The translations under genes and the position numbers were made by a program. A model generated the notes under the pieces. It was given only the letters and a program-made list of their open reading frames with translations. It did not search any database and was not told where the DNA came from. A stretch of DNA of 53,708 bases from Nitratireductor sp. ZSWI3 (lineage in GTDB: Bacteria; Pseudomonadota; Alphaproteobacteria; Rhizobiales; Rhizobiaceae). Shown one piece after another: positions 11,702 through 21,216 of the stretch (position 1 is its first letter; every line of letters starts with the position of its first letter). Location: assembly GCF_024655565.1 (NCBI RefSeq), contig NZ_JANKOF010000025.1:1-53708 (forward strand), given 5' to 3'.

Positions 11702-13252
11702 ATGGCGACAGAAATCCGCGTCCCCACGCTCGGCGAGTCCGTTGCCGAGGCCACCATCGCCCGCTGGATGAAGGCCGTCGGCGACACCATCGCCACCGAC
11801 GAGCCCCTCGTCGAGCTGGAGACCGACAAGGTCTCCATCGAGGTGCCCGCGCCCGCATCCGGCACGCTGGATGAAATCACGGTGAAGGAGGGCGAAACCG
11901 TCGAGGTCGGCGCCCTGCTCGGCATGATCGCCGGCGGCAAGAGCGACGGCAAGGCAAAACCACAGACTGACAAGGCCGGCGCCGCAGCGCCCGCCAGCAA
12001 GGACAACCAGGAGGCAGAAATGGCCGGCGGCGGAAAAATCGTCGAGGTGAACGTTCCATCGGCGGGTGAATCCGTCACCGAGGCCCAGGTCGGCGAGATC
12101 TACAAGAAGGTCGGCGACGCGGTGAAGACCGACGAGGCGCTTCTCGAACTGGAGACCGACAAGGCCGCCCAGGAAGTGATGTCGCCGGTCGACGGCGTCA
12201 TCAAGGAACTGGTCGTCTCCTCCGGCGACGAGGTCGAGGTGGGCGCCCTGCTGCTGCGCATCGAGGAAGGCGCGTCCGCCGGCGCCGCCGCGCTGAAGGA
12301 GGAGAAGAAGGACGAAAAGCCCGCCGCCGAAAAGCCGACGCCGGAAAAGCAGGCCGAAAGCGCCCGCCCGCCCGCACCCTCGGCACAAAAGCTGATGACC
12401 GAGCAGGGCGTGAAGGCGTCCGATGTTTCCGGCTCGGGCAAGGAAGGCCAGATCCTCAAGGGCGACGTGCTCGCCGCCATGGAACGCGGCGCGCCGAGCA
12501 CGCCCGCCGAGACGCCGAAGGTCGCCCGCGCCCCCTCGCCCGCCGAGGATGAGGTGCGCGAGGAGCGCGTGAAGATGACGCGCCTGCGCCAGACCATCGC
12601 GCGGCGCCTGAAAGACGCGCAGGCGACCGCCGCCATGCTCACCACCTTCAACGAGGTGGACATGACGGCCGTCATGGACCTGCGCAAGAAGTACAAGGAT
12701 CTGTTCGAGAAGAAGCATGGCGTGAAGCTCGGCTTCATGGGCTTCTTCACCAAGGCCGTGACGCATGCGCTGAAGGAGATCCCGGCGGTCAACGCCGAGA
12801 TCGACGGCACCGACATCATCTACAAGAACTTCTGCCACATCGGCGTGGCGGTCGGCACCGACCGCGGCCTCGTCGTGCCGGTGGTGCGCGATGCCGACCA
12901 GATGTCCATCGCCGAGGTGGAGAAGGAGATCGGCCGGCTCGGCGTCGCCGCGCGTGACGGCAAATTGTCGATGGCCGACATGCAGGGCGGCACCTTCACC
13001 ATCTCGAACGGTGGCGTCTACGGCTCGCTGATGTCGACGCCGATCCTCAACGCGCCGCAGTCGGGCATCCTCGGCATGCACAAGATCCAGGAGCGCCCGA
13101 TGGTCGTCGGCGGCCAGATCGTCATCCGTCCGATGATGTATCTCGCGCTCTCCTATGATCACCGCATCGTCGACGGCAAGGAAGCCGTGACGTTCCTTGT
13201 GCGCATCAAGGATGTGCTCGAGGATCCGGAGCGCCTGGTGCTCGATCTCTAG
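11702..13252 (+). CDS. sucB: Dihydrolipoyl succinyltransferase (E2) with two lipoyl domains
   Basis: The 516-residue E2 starts [14 protein letters not shown]. Two lipoyl domains are present: about residues 2-77, with Lys43 in [11 protein letters not shown], and about 112-187, with Lys154 in [12 protein letters not shown] Lys/Glu/Pro-rich linker, a peripheral-subunit-binding domain (about 222-260) and the catalytic domain follow, with His487 and Asp491 in DHRIVDG. The succinyltransferases I know from E. coli and rhizobia have one lipoyl domain (about 400-420 residues). Met107, at the start of the second domain, is in frame and preceded by a strong ribosome-binding site. The first ATG is kept because it matches the usual SucB N-terminus. 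Confidence 0.95.
   Translation: MATEIRVPTLGESVAEATIARWMKAVGDTIATDEPLVELETDKVSIEVPAPASGTLDEITVKEGETVEVGALLGMIAGGKSDGKAKPQTDKAGAAAPASKDNQEAEMAGGGKIVEVNVPSAGESVTEAQVGEIYKKVGDAVKTDEALLELETDKAAQEVMSPVDGVIKELVVSSGDEVEVGALLLRIEEGASAGAAALKEEKKDEKPAAEKPTPEKQAESARPPAPSAQKLMTEQGVKASDVSGSGKEGQILKGDVLAAMERGAPSTPAETPKVARAPSPAEDEVREERVKMTRLRQTIARRLKDAQATAAMLTTFNEVDMTAVMDLRKKYKDLFEKKHGVKLGFMGFFTKAVTHALKEIPAVNAEIDGTDIIYKNFCHIGVAVGTDRGLVVPVVRDADQMSIAEVEKEIGRLGVAARDGKLSMADMQGGTFTISNGGVYGSLMSTPILNAPQSGILGMHKIQERPMVVGGQIVIRPMMYLALSYDHRIVDGKEAVTFLVRIKDVLEDPERLVLDL
12009..12022 (+). promoter_or_regulatory. Internal ribosome-binding site and ATG within sucB
   Basis: AGGAGG (12009-12014) is followed after 5 nt by ATG (12020-12022), in frame with sucB (codon 107). 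Initiation here would give a 410-residue E2 beginning [13 protein letters not shown] with a single lipoyl domain, close to the usual SucB length. The normal start at 11702 has only a moderate ribosome-binding site (GGAGAC). Confidence 0.6.
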
Positions 13253-13264
13253 GAACCGGCGGCG

Positions 13265-13756
13265 ATGCGGTTGCGGACCTTCCTTCCCGGCCTCTTCGCC
13301 GCTTCCTGCCTCGCGGGGCAGGCGCTGGCCGCCTGCCCCCAGGAACTGTCCGTCTACACCGAGGTGAACGGCGAAACGGGCATCGACTTCCGGCCGGACA
13401 GCGAGGCGGCTCTCGTCGCCAACAGCTTCCGCCTGGTCCTGCCGCAAGGCCCCCTCCTGGAAGGGCATGTGATGTGGACGCAGGGCCCGGAAAGGCCCTT
13501 CGGCGCGCTGATGCTCGACTGCCCGCAGGGCGACGTCACCGGGGAGGAAATCGCGGCCTGCACCCATTGGCAGGGCGTGGTCTACGCGCTCGGCACGGAC
13601 GGCGAGATCGGCCTCATCCCGCGCCAGGGCGAGGACGCCGCCGAACGGCTCCTGTTCCCGGATCTGAGCCGCATGCTCAGGGCCGGCCCGCTGAACGACG
13701 GCAAGGCCGTCCTGCCGGAATGGGATGTCTACGCCCTCAGCGGCTGCCAGGAATGA
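13265..13756 (+). CDS. Small secreted protein of unknown function in the TCA operon
   Basis: The 163-residue protein has a clear Sec signal (MRLRTFLPGLFAASCLAGQALA, probable cleavage before ACPQE). The mature part has cysteines in ACPQEL, LDCPQG, AACTHW and SGCQE, which could form two periplasmic disulfides. No family is recognised. It lies 12 nt after sucB and upstream of the SDR and lpdA, all in one direction, so it is probably co-transcribed with the 2-oxoglutarate dehydrogenase genes. Role unknown. Confidence 0.8.
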   Translation: MRLRTFLPGLFAASCLAGQALAACPQELSVYTEVNGETGIDFRPDSEAALVANSFRLVLPQGPLLEGHVMWTQGPERPFGALMLDCPQGDVTGEEIAACTHWQGVVYALGTDGEIGLIPRQGEDAAERLLFPDLSRMLRAGPLNDGKAVLPEWDVYALSGCQE

Positions 13757-13790
13757 CGACGGAAAACCGGCAACACGGCTTCGACAAGCG

Positions 13791-14546
13791 ATGACGCAAC
13801 AGGCGAAAACACTTTTGGTGACGGGAGGAGGACGCGGCATCGGCGCGGCAGTCTGCCGGCTTGCCGCATCCTCCGGCTATCGGGTGGCGGTGAATTACGT
13901 CGCCGATTCGGCGGCTGCCAACGAGGTGGTTCGGGCCATCGAGGCCGCGGGCGGCGAAGCCTTCGCCGTCAGGGCCGACATTGCCAGCGAGAACCACATC
14001 CTCGCCATGTTCGAAGCGGTCGACAAGCGGTTCGGGCGGCTCGATGCACTGGTCAACAATGCCGGCGTGGTGGACCGCAAGGCACGGGTCGACCAGATGG
14101 ATCTCGCCCGCCTCGAGCGGATGATGCGCATCAACGTGATCGGCACCATGCTGTGCGCCAGGGAGGCGGTGAAGCGCATGTCGACGCGGCATGGCGGACG
14201 GGGCGGCGCCATCGTCAACATCTCCTCCATCGCCGCCGTGCTGGGCTCGGCCGGCGAATATGTGGACTATGCGGCAGCCAAAGCCGCCGTCGACACCTTC
14301 ACGATCGGCCTAGCGCGCGAAGTCGCCGAGGAAGGCATCCGCGTCAACGCCGTCAGACCCGGCATCACCGACACGGAAATTCATGCCTCGGGCGGACAGC
14401 CCGACCGCGCCGCACGGCTTTCGACCCTTATTCCCATGAAACGGCCAGGCACGGCGGAGGAAATCGCCCGCGCCGCGCTCTGGCTTCTGTCCAACGACGC
14501 GTCCTATACGACGGGCGCTCTTCTCAATGTCAGCGGCGGCCGCTAG
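13791..14546 (+). CDS. SDR-family oxidoreductase between sucB and lpdA
   Basis: The 251-residue classical short-chain dehydrogenase has the cofactor motif TGGGRGIG (about residues 11-18), NNAG, the catalytic serine in VNISSIA, and the YAAAK motif ([13 protein letters not shown]). The C-terminal half has [11 protein letters not shown]. It resembles the glucose-1-dehydrogenase/YgfF-like group, but the substrate cannot be assigned. The ATG ([14 protein letters not shown]) lies 34 nt after the preceding gene. I recall SDR genes in the same place in other rhizobia, which suggests a conserved but undefined link to this operon. Confidence 0.88.
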   Translation: MTQQAKTLLVTGGGRGIGAAVCRLAASSGYRVAVNYVADSAAANEVVRAIEAAGGEAFAVRADIASENHILAMFEAVDKRFGRLDALVNNAGVVDRKARVDQMDLARLERMMRINVIGTMLCAREAVKRMSTRHGGRGGAIVNISSIAAVLGSAGEYVDYAAAKAAVDTFTIGLAREVAEEGIRVNAVRPGITDTEIHASGGQPDRAARLSTLIPMKRPGTAEEIARAALWLLSNDASYTTGALLNVSGGR

Positions 14547-14578
14547 CCACCGCCCCGAAAAGCAGGAAAGGCAGGAAC

Positions 14579-15985
14579 ATGTCCTATGATCTCGTCGTGA
14601 TCGGAACCGGCCCCGGCGGCTATGTCTGCGCCATCAAGGCCGCCCAGCTCGGCCTCAAGACGGCGGTGGTGGAGAAGCTGCCGACGCACGGCGGCACCTG
14701 CGTGAATGTCGGCTGCATTCCCTCCAAGGCGCTTCTGCACGCCTCCGAGATGTTCGCCGAAGCCGAACATGCGCTGCCCGATCTCGGCGTCGAGGTGGGC
14801 AAGCCGAAGCTCAATCTGAAGAAGATGCTGGAGCACAAGGTCAAGACGGTGGAGCAGAACACCAAGGGCCTCGACTTCCTCATGAAGAAGAACAAGATCG
14901 ACGTCTATCGCGGCGTCGGCAGCATCGCCGGCAAGGGGAAGGTGAAGGTCACGGCCGACGACGGCAAGGAACAGACGGTGGAGACGAAGAACATCGTCAT
15001 CGCCACCGGCTCCGACGTTGCCGGGATTCCCGGCGTCGAGGTGACATTCGACGAGAAGGTCGTCGTCTCGTCCACCGGAGCGCTCGAATTTTCCAAGGTG
15101 CCGGCAAGCCTCGTGGTGGTCGGCGGCGGCGTGATCGGGCTCGAGCTCGGCTCCGTCTGGGCCCGCCTCGGCGCCAAGGTGACGGTCGTCGAATATCTCG
15201 ACACGATCCTCGGCGGCATGGATGGCGAGATCGCCAAGCAGTTCCAGCGCATGCTCGCCAAGCAGGGTTTCGATTTCAAGCTGGGCGCCAAGGTGACCGA
15301 CGTCTCCAAATCCGGCAAGGGCGCCAAGGTGACCTTCGAGCCGGCGAAGGGCGGCGATGCGGAATCCATCGAGGCGGACGTGGTGCTCGTCGCCACGGGC
15401 CGCAAGCCCTACACGGAAGGCCTCGGCCTGAAGGAAGCGGGCGTCGAGCTGGACGAGCGTGGCCGCGTCAGGACCGACGGTCATTTCCGCACCAATGTCG
15501 AGGGCATCTATGCCATCGGCGACGTGATCGCCGGCCCGATGCTGGCGCACAAGGCGGAAGACGAGGGCGTCGCGGTGGCTGAAATCCTCGCCGGCCAGGC
15601 CGGCCACGTCAATTACGACGTCATTCCCGGCGTCGTCTACACCAGCCCTGAAGTCGCCTCGGTCGGCAAGACCGAGGAAGAACTGAAGAAGGCCGGCATC
15701 GAGTACAACGCCGGAAAATTCCCCTTCTCCGCCAACGGCCGCGCCCGCGCCATGCTGAAGACCGACGGATTCGTCAAGATCCTGGCCGACAAGAAGACCG
15801 ATCGCGTGCTCGGCGTTCATATCCTCGGCTTCGGTGCCGGCGAGATGATCCACGAAGCGGCCGTTCTGATGGAGTTCGGCGGCTCGTCGGAAGACATGGC
15901 CCGCACCTGCCACGCGCACCCGACCATGTCCGAAGCGGTCAAGGAGGCGGCGCTCGCCACCTTTGCCAAGCCGATCCACATGTGA
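14579..15985 (+). CDS. lpdA: Dihydrolipoyl dehydrogenase (E3)
   Basis: The 468-residue flavoprotein reoxidises the dihydrolipoyl arm of 2-oxoglutarate dehydrogenase. The FAD motif is [17 protein letters not shown]. The redox pair Cys41/Cys46 lies in [16 protein letters not shown], the NAD motif is [12 protein letters not shown], and the C-terminal catalytic His-Glu region is [14 protein letters not shown]. The ATG has AGGAA 5 nt upstream. It closes the suc-lpd block, giving all three components of the complex in one run. Confidence 0.96.
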   Translation: MSYDLVVIGTGPGGYVCAIKAAQLGLKTAVVEKLPTHGGTCVNVGCIPSKALLHASEMFAEAEHALPDLGVEVGKPKLNLKKMLEHKVKTVEQNTKGLDFLMKKNKIDVYRGVGSIAGKGKVKVTADDGKEQTVETKNIVIATGSDVAGIPGVEVTFDEKVVVSSTGALEFSKVPASLVVVGGGVIGLELGSVWARLGAKVTVVEYLDTILGGMDGEIAKQFQRMLAKQGFDFKLGAKVTDVSKSGKGAKVTFEPAKGGDAESIEADVVLVATGRKPYTEGLGLKEAGVELDERGRVRTDGHFRTNVEGIYAIGDVIAGPMLAHKAEDEGVAVAEILAGQAGHVNYDVIPGVVYTSPEVASVGKTEEELKKAGIEYNAGKFPFSANGRARAMLKTDGFVKILADKKTDRVLGVHILGFGAGEMIHEAAVLMEFGGSSEDMARTCHAHPTMSEAVKEAALATFAKPIHM

Positions 15986-16002
15986 TCGCAGCCGCGCAAA
16001 CC

Positions 16003-16034
16003 GGAAGCCCCGCGGCCATCGCTCCGGGGTTTCC
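16003..16034. terminator. Possible weak terminator after lpdA
   Basis: Arms ggaagcccc (16003-16011) and ggggtttcc (16026-16034) can form a 9-bp stem with one G-U pair. There is no T-run, so it would be an inefficient intrinsic terminator. It sits in the gap between lpdA and the convergent small-protein gene. Confidence 0.35.
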
Positions 16035-16045
16035 GCCCAGCGCAC

Positions 16046-16270
16046 TCAATGTCTGCTGCCGGCCGATGCCCGATCCGGCGTCCCGGCGTTCAGGGGAACG
16101 TCCTGGCTCTCTTTCGCCGACTGGGGACCTTGCGCTTCGCCGGACACGATGCCGTTCCAGATCGCCATGCCCAGGAGGATGGCGGCGGCTGCAGCCAGCG
16201 CCCCGACCACGAAGCCTTTCGTGCCGCCGGAGAACGCGTCGCTGTCGTTTTCAGCGTCCTTCTTCGGCAT
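16046..16270 (-). CDS. 74-residue single-pass membrane protein, unknown function
   Basis: The protein has a charged N-terminus (MPKKDAENDSDAF), one hydrophobic segment (GFVVGALAAAAAILLGMAIW, about residues 19-38) and a polar tail. GGAGGG lies 6 nt upstream of the ATG, which supports real translation. A GGAAC-N16-CGTT motif about 45-70 bp upstream suggests control by the general-stress sigma factor EcfG. No family is recognised. Confidence 0.7.
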   Translation of the reverse strand: MPKKDAENDSDAFSGGTKGFVVGALAAAAAILLGMAIWNGIVSGEAQGPQSAKESQDVPLNAGTPDRASAGSRH

Positions 16271-16314
16271 GGCAAACCCTCCATCGGCTGCGGATACAGG
16301 CGGTATGGAAGTGA

Positions 16315-16339
16315 ACGCCCGGCTCGCGCGTCCTGTTCC
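16315..16339 (-). promoter_or_regulatory. Candidate EcfG-type promoter for the 74-residue membrane protein
   Basis: On the minus strand, GGAAC (16339-16335), 16 nt, then CGTT (16318-16315). This is a full match to the EcfG consensus. Transcription would start near 16308, giving a leader of about 38 nt. The motif lies just before the end of the TraB/GumN gene. Confidence 0.6.
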
Positions 16340-16347
16340 TAAAAAAG

Positions 16348-17418
16348 TTAGTCGACTTTTTCAACCTCGTAACCGGCAGCGCGCAGAAGCTCGACCAGCC
16401 CTTCGGCGCCCGGCAGATGCAGGGCGCCCACCGCGATGAAGGCGCCGCCCTTTTCCAGGATCGGCTCGGACCGCTCTGCCATCACGCCGTTGCGCGCCTT
16501 GACCATCGCCTGGTCGAAGGCGGCGTAATCTCCCTCGCTCGCATCGTTTTCGGGCACCGCCGCCCGGATCAACGGCCAGAACATGCCCGTCTCCCCGTCG
16601 ACATAGAGCGCGACCATCGTTTCCATCACGTCTTCCAGGCGCTCGCCCAGCGACAAGGTCTCCACCAGCCCGCGCGCGTGCAGTTCCATCGGCAGCGAAG
16701 CCATCGCGGCAAGCTGCTCGACGGCGCTTTCGAGGCCGAGCAGCTCCTTGCCGTCTTCCTGCGCCTGCCGCGCCAGCTTGACGTCGAGCACCGGCAGGCC
16801 GGCGCTGCTGCGCTGGACCTCGCAACTGGGCAGCGCGACCAGCGAGATCAGCATCCACGGTTTCATCTTCTTGACGCTGCCGAAGGGCACGCCGCGCGCC
16901 GATAGCGCCGCCTCGACGATCTCGCGATCCGCGGCGGAAAGATGATCCGCCAGCGTCTCGCTGCCGGTGAACATGGTCAGCTCCGGCTGCCCGTATATGG
17001 CTGCCGCCATGGCGCGCTGGTCGAGAATGTCCGTCGTCTCGATGACGATCCGTTCGGCGCCGTCAAACGCCTGGCGGGCCGCGTCCGACAGCTCCGTCAC
17101 GCGCGGATCGCTCATATGCATGGTGCCGAAGAGATAGGAAGGCGCGAGCCCGTCCCTCGTCACCCGCCACAACAGGCCTTGTCCGTTGGGCGTCTCCCCG
17201 GCCTTGCGGCGCACCTCCTCGAGCGCCGCCGGATCTTCGGCGGCGAGCTCGGCCAGAAGGTTCTTGCCCGCGCATGCAAAGGTCTCCGCGCTCGCCGGCG
17301 AGGCGAGGAGCAGCCCCGCCAGAAGCGCGCTGAGCAGAAGGAGCGGCAGCGCGGCGGCGACCCGCAGGGCCACGTCGGCCATGCGATCGATCGATGAAGT
17401 CTCGGCTCTTGCTCTCAT
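16348..17418 (-). CDS. TraB/GumN-family protein
   Basis: The 356-residue protein has an N-terminal hydrophobic signal or anchor (about residues 20-44, ending ASPASAETFACAG). The family signature is SYLFGTMHMSDPRV, and a second conserved block is FIAVGALHLPGAEGLVELL at the C-terminus. TraB/PrgY/GumN proteins share a fold proposed to be a metal-dependent protease-like (Tiki-related) domain. The bacterial members are mostly uncharacterised. The start may instead be the ATG at 17382 (MADVALRV); neither has a strong ribosome-binding site. Confidence 0.85.
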   Translation of the reverse strand: MRARAETSSIDRMADVALRVAAALPLLLLSALLAGLLLASPASAETFACAGKNLLAELAAEDPAALEEVRRKAGETPNGQGLLWRVTRDGLAPSYLFGTMHMSDPRVTELSDAARQAFDGAERIVIETTDILDQRAMAAAIYGQPELTMFTGSETLADHLSAADREIVEAALSARGVPFGSVKKMKPWMLISLVALPSCEVQRSSAGLPVLDVKLARQAQEDGKELLGLESAVEQLAAMASLPMELHARGLVETLSLGERLEDVMETMVALYVDGETGMFWPLIRAAVPENDASEGDYAAFDQAMVKARNGVMAERSEPILEKGGAFIAVGALHLPGAEGLVELLRAAGYEVEKVD

Positions 17419-17483
17419 CCGGCAAGCCTAGCCCGCAATCAAGGCAAAACGGTTAACCGCAAGCGGCGAATTGAAGCCATGCC

Positions 17484-18425
17484 TCAGGCGCGCGGATGGG
17501 CGGCATCGTAGATCTCCATCAGCCGCGCCGTATCGACGGCCGTATAGACCTGCGTCGTCGAGAGGCTTGCATGGCCCAGCAGTTCCTGGATCGCCCGCAG
17601 ATCGCCGCCACGCGCCAAGAGATGCGTGGCGAAGGAGTGGCGCAGGGCATGCGGCGTCGCCGTTTCCGGCAGGTTGAGGGCGGAGCGCATGCGCTTCATC
17701 TCACGCTGGATGACCGCCGGCTGCAGCGCACCGCCCCGCGCGCCGCGAAAGAGCGGCGCCTCGGCTGCCAGGTGATGCGGGCAGAGCCGTCGGTATTCGG
17801 CAACCGCTTCGGCGGCGACGGGCAGAACCGGCACCAGCCTCATCTTGCCGCCCTTTCCAGTGATGCGCAGCGCCGTCGGCCCCTTGCCGGTGAAATCTGC
17901 CCCCGTCAGGCCGAGCGCCTCGGCGATGCGCAGGCCCGAGCCGTAAAGCAGCGTGAGCACGGCTGCATTGCGCGCCGCGATCCACGGTTCTTCGGCAAGC
18001 TGCATGTCCCCCGACACGACCTTGCGCGCATCGACCGCCGTCAGCGGCTTCGGCAGGCCGCGCGGCGCGCGCGGCGCCTTGAGGGCCGATGCCGCCGCCG
18101 CATTGATCAGGCCGCGCCGCTCCAGGAAGCGCAGAAACGAGCGGACGCCGGCCAGGCCACGCCCCAGCGTGCGCGCGCCGGCGCCGTTGGCGCGGCGGAA
18201 GGCGAGGAAGGCGCGCAGATCGGCCGGACGCAATTCGCGCACCTCCGCAAGCCCCGGCGCACCGCCGCAATGGCCGGTTAGAAATTGCAGAAACTGCCGA
18301 GTGTCGCGCTCATAGGCCTCGACGGTCAGCGCGGAAAGCCTCCGCTCGTCGCCGAGCGCGGCAAGCCATTCGGCACGGGCGCGCTGCAGGTCCGGGCGGG
18401 CGACGACGAGGAATTCCTGGGGCAT
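17484..18425 (-). CDS. xerC: Site-specific tyrosine recombinase XerC
   Basis: The 313-residue protein has the N-terminal SAM-like core-binding domain (about residues 12-105) and the catalytic domain. The catalytic set is Arg166 (YGSGLRIAEAL), a Lys at 191 or 194 (ITGKGGKMR), His259 and Arg262 (PHALRHSFATHLL), His285 (LLGHASLSTTQ) and Tyr294 (VYTAVD). XerC with XerD resolves chromosome dimers at dif. The length and chromosomal setting fit XerC rather than a phage integrase. I start at MPQEFLVVARPDL; 17 further residues in frame upstream are less convincing. Confidence 0.92.
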   Translation of the reverse strand: MPQEFLVVARPDLQRARAEWLAALGDERRLSALTVEAYERDTRQFLQFLTGHCGGAPGLAEVRELRPADLRAFLAFRRANGAGARTLGRGLAGVRSFLRFLERRGLINAAAASALKAPRAPRGLPKPLTAVDARKVVSGDMQLAEEPWIAARNAAVLTLLYGSGLRIAEALGLTGADFTGKGPTALRITGKGGKMRLVPVLPVAAEAVAEYRRLCPHHLAAEAPLFRGARGGALQPAVIQREMKRMRSALNLPETATPHALRHSFATHLLARGGDLRAIQELLGHASLSTTQVYTAVDTARLMEIYDAAHPRA

Positions 18426-18514
18426 GGGCAACGATCCGCTGTGTTTGCAGCCAGTCTCGCCCCGCCGGGTTAGCATCCGGTGAAGGCCCTCGCATCCTCA
18501 CCAGCCGGGCTCCC

Positions 18515-20323
18515 TCAAACGCCCTCGATCTCCTCGCGCAGCATCTCCAGCTCCAGCCACTCCTCCTCCAGCCGCGCGCGCGTGTCGCGCTTTTCGTCGA
18601 GCTCCTTCGTGAAACGCTCGAAAGCGGAGGCATCGCGTGCATAAAGCGCCGGATCGGAGAGCTTCGCTTCCAGCCCGTCTATCTCCGCGCCGAGCTGCTC
18701 GATCTTCTGCGGCAGGGTTTCCAGGGCGAATTTCTGCTTGTAGGAGAGCTTTTTCATTGCCGCCTTCGAAGCGGCGGGCGCCGGCTTCTCTTTCGGTGTC
18801 TCGGACGCCCCGCGCGCCTTGCGCCGCTCCAGCTCCTCGCCCTTGCGCTGCGCCATCATGTCGGAATAGCCGCCGGCATATTCGACCCAGCGGCCTTCGC
18901 CCGCCGGCGCGATCGTGCTTGTTACCGTCCGGTCGAGGAAATCGCGGTCATGGCTGACCAATAGAACGGTGCCGGGAAACCCCTCCACCAGCTCCTGCAG
19001 GAGATCCAGCGTCTCCATGTCGAGATCGTTGGTCGGCTCGTCGAGCACCAGGAGATTGGCCGGCCGCGCCAGAAGCCGCGCCAGCACCAGCCGCGCCCGC
19101 TCGCCGCCGGACAGATCGCGGATCGGCGTGCGCGCCTGTTCGGGCTTGAACAGGAAGTCTTTCATGTAGGAGACGACGTGCCGCTCCTGCCCGTTGACGA
19201 CGACGCTGTCGCCGCGGCCGTCGGTGAGGAAATGGGCCAGCGTCTCCTGCGGGTCGAGCGCCCGCTTCTGGTCGAGCATGGCGATCTCGAGGTTCACGCC
19301 GAGCCGGTGCGATCCTTCATCGGGCTGAAGAATCCCGGTCAGGAGGTTGACCAGCGTCGTCTTGCCGGCGCCATTCGGGCCGACGAAGCCGACGCGGTCG
19401 CCGCGCAGGATGCGGGTGGAGAAGTCCTTCACCACGGCGTGGCCGTCATAGGCCTTGCCGAGTCCCCTGGCCTCGATGACCAGCTTTCCCGATTCGGCCG
19501 CATCGCTGGCCGTCATGCTCGCCACGCCTTCCGCCCGCACATGCGTGCGATGCCGCTCGCGCAGCGCCTGCAGCTCGCCGAGCCGGCGCACATTGCGCTT
19601 GCGGCGCGCGGTGACCCCGTAGCGCAGCCAATGCTCCTCACGGACGATCTGCCGGCCGAGCTTGTACTGCTCGCGCTCCTCCTCCTCCAGGACCTTGTCG
19701 CGCCACTCCTCGAAATGGGCGAACCCCTTGTCCAGCCGGCGCGTGACGCCGCGGTCCAGCCACACCGTGGCGCGGCTGACCCGTTCCAGAAAACGCCGGT
19801 CGTGCGAGATGGTGACGAGCGCCGAGGACGAGCGCTGCAGCTCCTCCTCCAGCCATTCGATGGTGGCGAGATCGAGGTGGTTCGTCGGCTCGTCCAGAAG
19901 CAGAAGATCGGGTTCCGGCGCCAGCACGCGGGCAAGGGCCGCCCGCCGCGCCTCGCCACCCGAAAGCGTTGCCGGGTCTTCCTCGCCCGAAAGCCCCAGC
20001 CGGTCGATCACGAGCGCCACGCGGTTGACGTCGTCGGCCGGCCCGAGTCCCGCCTCCACATAGGCGCGCACGGTGGCAAAGCCCTGCCAGTCGGGAGACT
20101 GCGGCAGATAGCGTATGGTGGCGGTCGGCTGGCGGAACACCTCGCCCTCCTGCGGCTCGACGAGGCCGGCGGCGATCTTCAGGAGCGTCGACTTGCCGGA
20201 ACCGTTGCGGCCGACCAGCGCCAGACGTTCGCCCGGCCCGACCATCAGCGAGGCGCCGTCGAGCAGCGGCGTGCCGCCGAAGGTCAGCCTGATTGCGTCG
20301 AGCTTCAACAGCGGTGGCGCCAT
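18515..20323 (-). CDS. ABC-F family ATPase (Uup-like)
   Basis: The 602-residue protein has two fused ABC domains and no membrane segments. Walker A motifs are GRNGSGKST (38-46) and GPNGAGKTT (315-323). The signatures are LSGGE at 120-124 and 404-408. The Walker B is [12 protein letters not shown] (about 140-151). The inter-domain linker is charged and alpha-helical, and a C-terminal coiled-coil of about 80 residues follows the second domain, as in Uup. ABC-F proteins act on ribosomes or, for Uup, also bind branched DNA. The precise role is not assignable. It lies 3 nt downstream of the thiamine pyrophosphokinase gene. Confidence 0.93.
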   Translation of the reverse strand: MAPPLLKLDAIRLTFGGTPLLDGASLMVGPGERLALVGRNGSGKSTLLKIAAGLVEPQEGEVFRQPTATIRYLPQSPDWQGFATVRAYVEAGLGPADDVNRVALVIDRLGLSGEEDPATLSGGEARRAALARVLAPEPDLLLLDEPTNHLDLATIEWLEEELQRSSSALVTISHDRRFLERVSRATVWLDRGVTRRLDKGFAHFEEWRDKVLEEEEREQYKLGRQIVREEHWLRYGVTARRKRNVRRLGELQALRERHRTHVRAEGVASMTASDAAESGKLVIEARGLGKAYDGHAVVKDFSTRILRGDRVGFVGPNGAGKTTLVNLLTGILQPDEGSHRLGVNLEIAMLDQKRALDPQETLAHFLTDGRGDSVVVNGQERHVVSYMKDFLFKPEQARTPIRDLSGGERARLVLARLLARPANLLVLDEPTNDLDMETLDLLQELVEGFPGTVLLVSHDRDFLDRTVTSTIAPAGEGRWVEYAGGYSDMMAQRKGEELERRKARGASETPKEKPAPAASKAAMKKLSYKQKFALETLPQKIEQLGAEIDGLEAKLSDPALYARDASAFERFTKELDEKRDTRARLEEEWLELEMLREEIEGV

Positions 20324-20326
20324 GGA

Positions 20327-20974
20327 TCAATATTCCCAATCGTTCAAGAGGTGCGCGACCAGCAGCGCGCGCCCGCTCTCCAGCGTCACGGCGAGCTGCC
20401 CGTCGACGGCATTGGAAAGCGTCAGCGAAGAACCGAAGGCGACCTCCACCCCGTCGAGCGGCCATTTCGCACCCTCCACCGTCAGGCCGGAGAGTTCGGA
20501 AAAGGCAAGGATCGAAAACAGCATCCCCTGCGGATAGGTGAAGACATGCCGCCGGCCGGGCGCCAGCGGCAACCCTTCCTGCGCACCGCTCGTCAGCCGG
20601 ACGGCGATTCCTTGCTCGCAAAGCTGCAGCGCCTGCGTCAGATGCAGGAACATATGGTCGGCGCGCTCGCCGCCGAAAGCCCCGACGAGCGTCAGGCCGG
20701 TGGCGCCGGCATCGATGGCCGCGGCGATCGCAAGCTCGCCGTCGGTCTTGTCCTTTTCGGACGGGTAGACGCGGCGCGGCACGTGCTCATATGCCCGCGA
20801 CAGGCCCGACGGCACGGAATCGAAGTCGCCGACCCAAAGTTCCGGCGTCACGCCGAGTTCGGATGCGTGACGGATGCCGGAATCGGCGGCGATGACGCGC
20901 GTTCCGGCGATTTCGGCGTCGAGCGCCGGCGTGCGCGTGAGGTCACCGCCCAAAAGGAGAGTAAATCGGCTCAT
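20327..20974 (-). CDS. Thiamine pyrophosphokinase
   Basis: The 215-residue protein transfers pyrophosphate from ATP to thiamine. It shows the family blocks VIAADSGIRHASELG, VGDFDSVP and SEKDKTDGELAI, which hold the Mg-ATP and thiamine contacts. The C-terminal SLTLSNAVDG region matches the thiamine-binding lobe. The ATG gives MSRFTLLLGGDLT. It is divergent from the TPP-riboswitch thiBPQ operon, so uptake and activation of thiamine sit back to back. It is on the opposite strand and is therefore not controlled by that riboswitch. Confidence 0.92.
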   Translation of the reverse strand: MSRFTLLLGGDLTRTPALDAEIAGTRVIAADSGIRHASELGVTPELWVGDFDSVPSGLSRAYEHVPRRVYPSEKDKTDGELAIAAAIDAGATGLTLVGAFGGERADHMFLHLTQALQLCEQGIAVRLTSGAQEGLPLAPGRRHVFTYPQGMLFSILAFSELSGLTVEGAKWPLDGVEVAFGSSLTLSNAVDGQLAVTLESGRALLVAHLLNDWEY

Positions 20975-21071
20975 GGCGAGGCCCTTATCATGGCGACACG
21001 AAAGCGCCAACGGCGATGTCCCCCGTTTTCCCTTGCGCGCCCGCACCGCGCGCCCTATTTTCCCGGGCGCT

Positions 21072-21175
21072 CTAACGGGGTGCCGGCGCGTTGCCGGCTG
21101 AGAGGCCTGGGGGGAACCCGGCCAACCCGCCGAACCTGATCCGGTTTGCACCGGCGGAGGGATTAGACGCTTTGC
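21072..21175 (+). ncRNA. TPP riboswitch (THI element)
   Basis: The core elements are in the expected order: GGGGTGCC (21077-21084), a variable stem, GGCTGAGAGG (about 21096-21105), a central hairpin, then CCGAACCTGATCCGG (21130-21144) and a closing CACCGGCGGAGGGA. The aptamer ends about 45 nt before the thiB ATG, with the thiB ribosome-binding site (GAGGAGG) downstream. Thiamine pyrophosphate should repress thiBPQ, probably by hiding the ribosome-binding site, because no terminator hairpin with a T-run is visible. Confidence 0.95.
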
Positions 21176-21216
21176 AAGCAGCGCCTCATTCCCCAACCAG
21201 ACGAGAGGAGGCGCAG

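Noticed and set aside
14153-14578. 142-residue N-terminal extension of LpdA
   Set aside because: It overlaps the SDR gene in another frame. LpdA proteins begin at the [14 protein letters not shown] sequence, which has its own ribosome-binding site.
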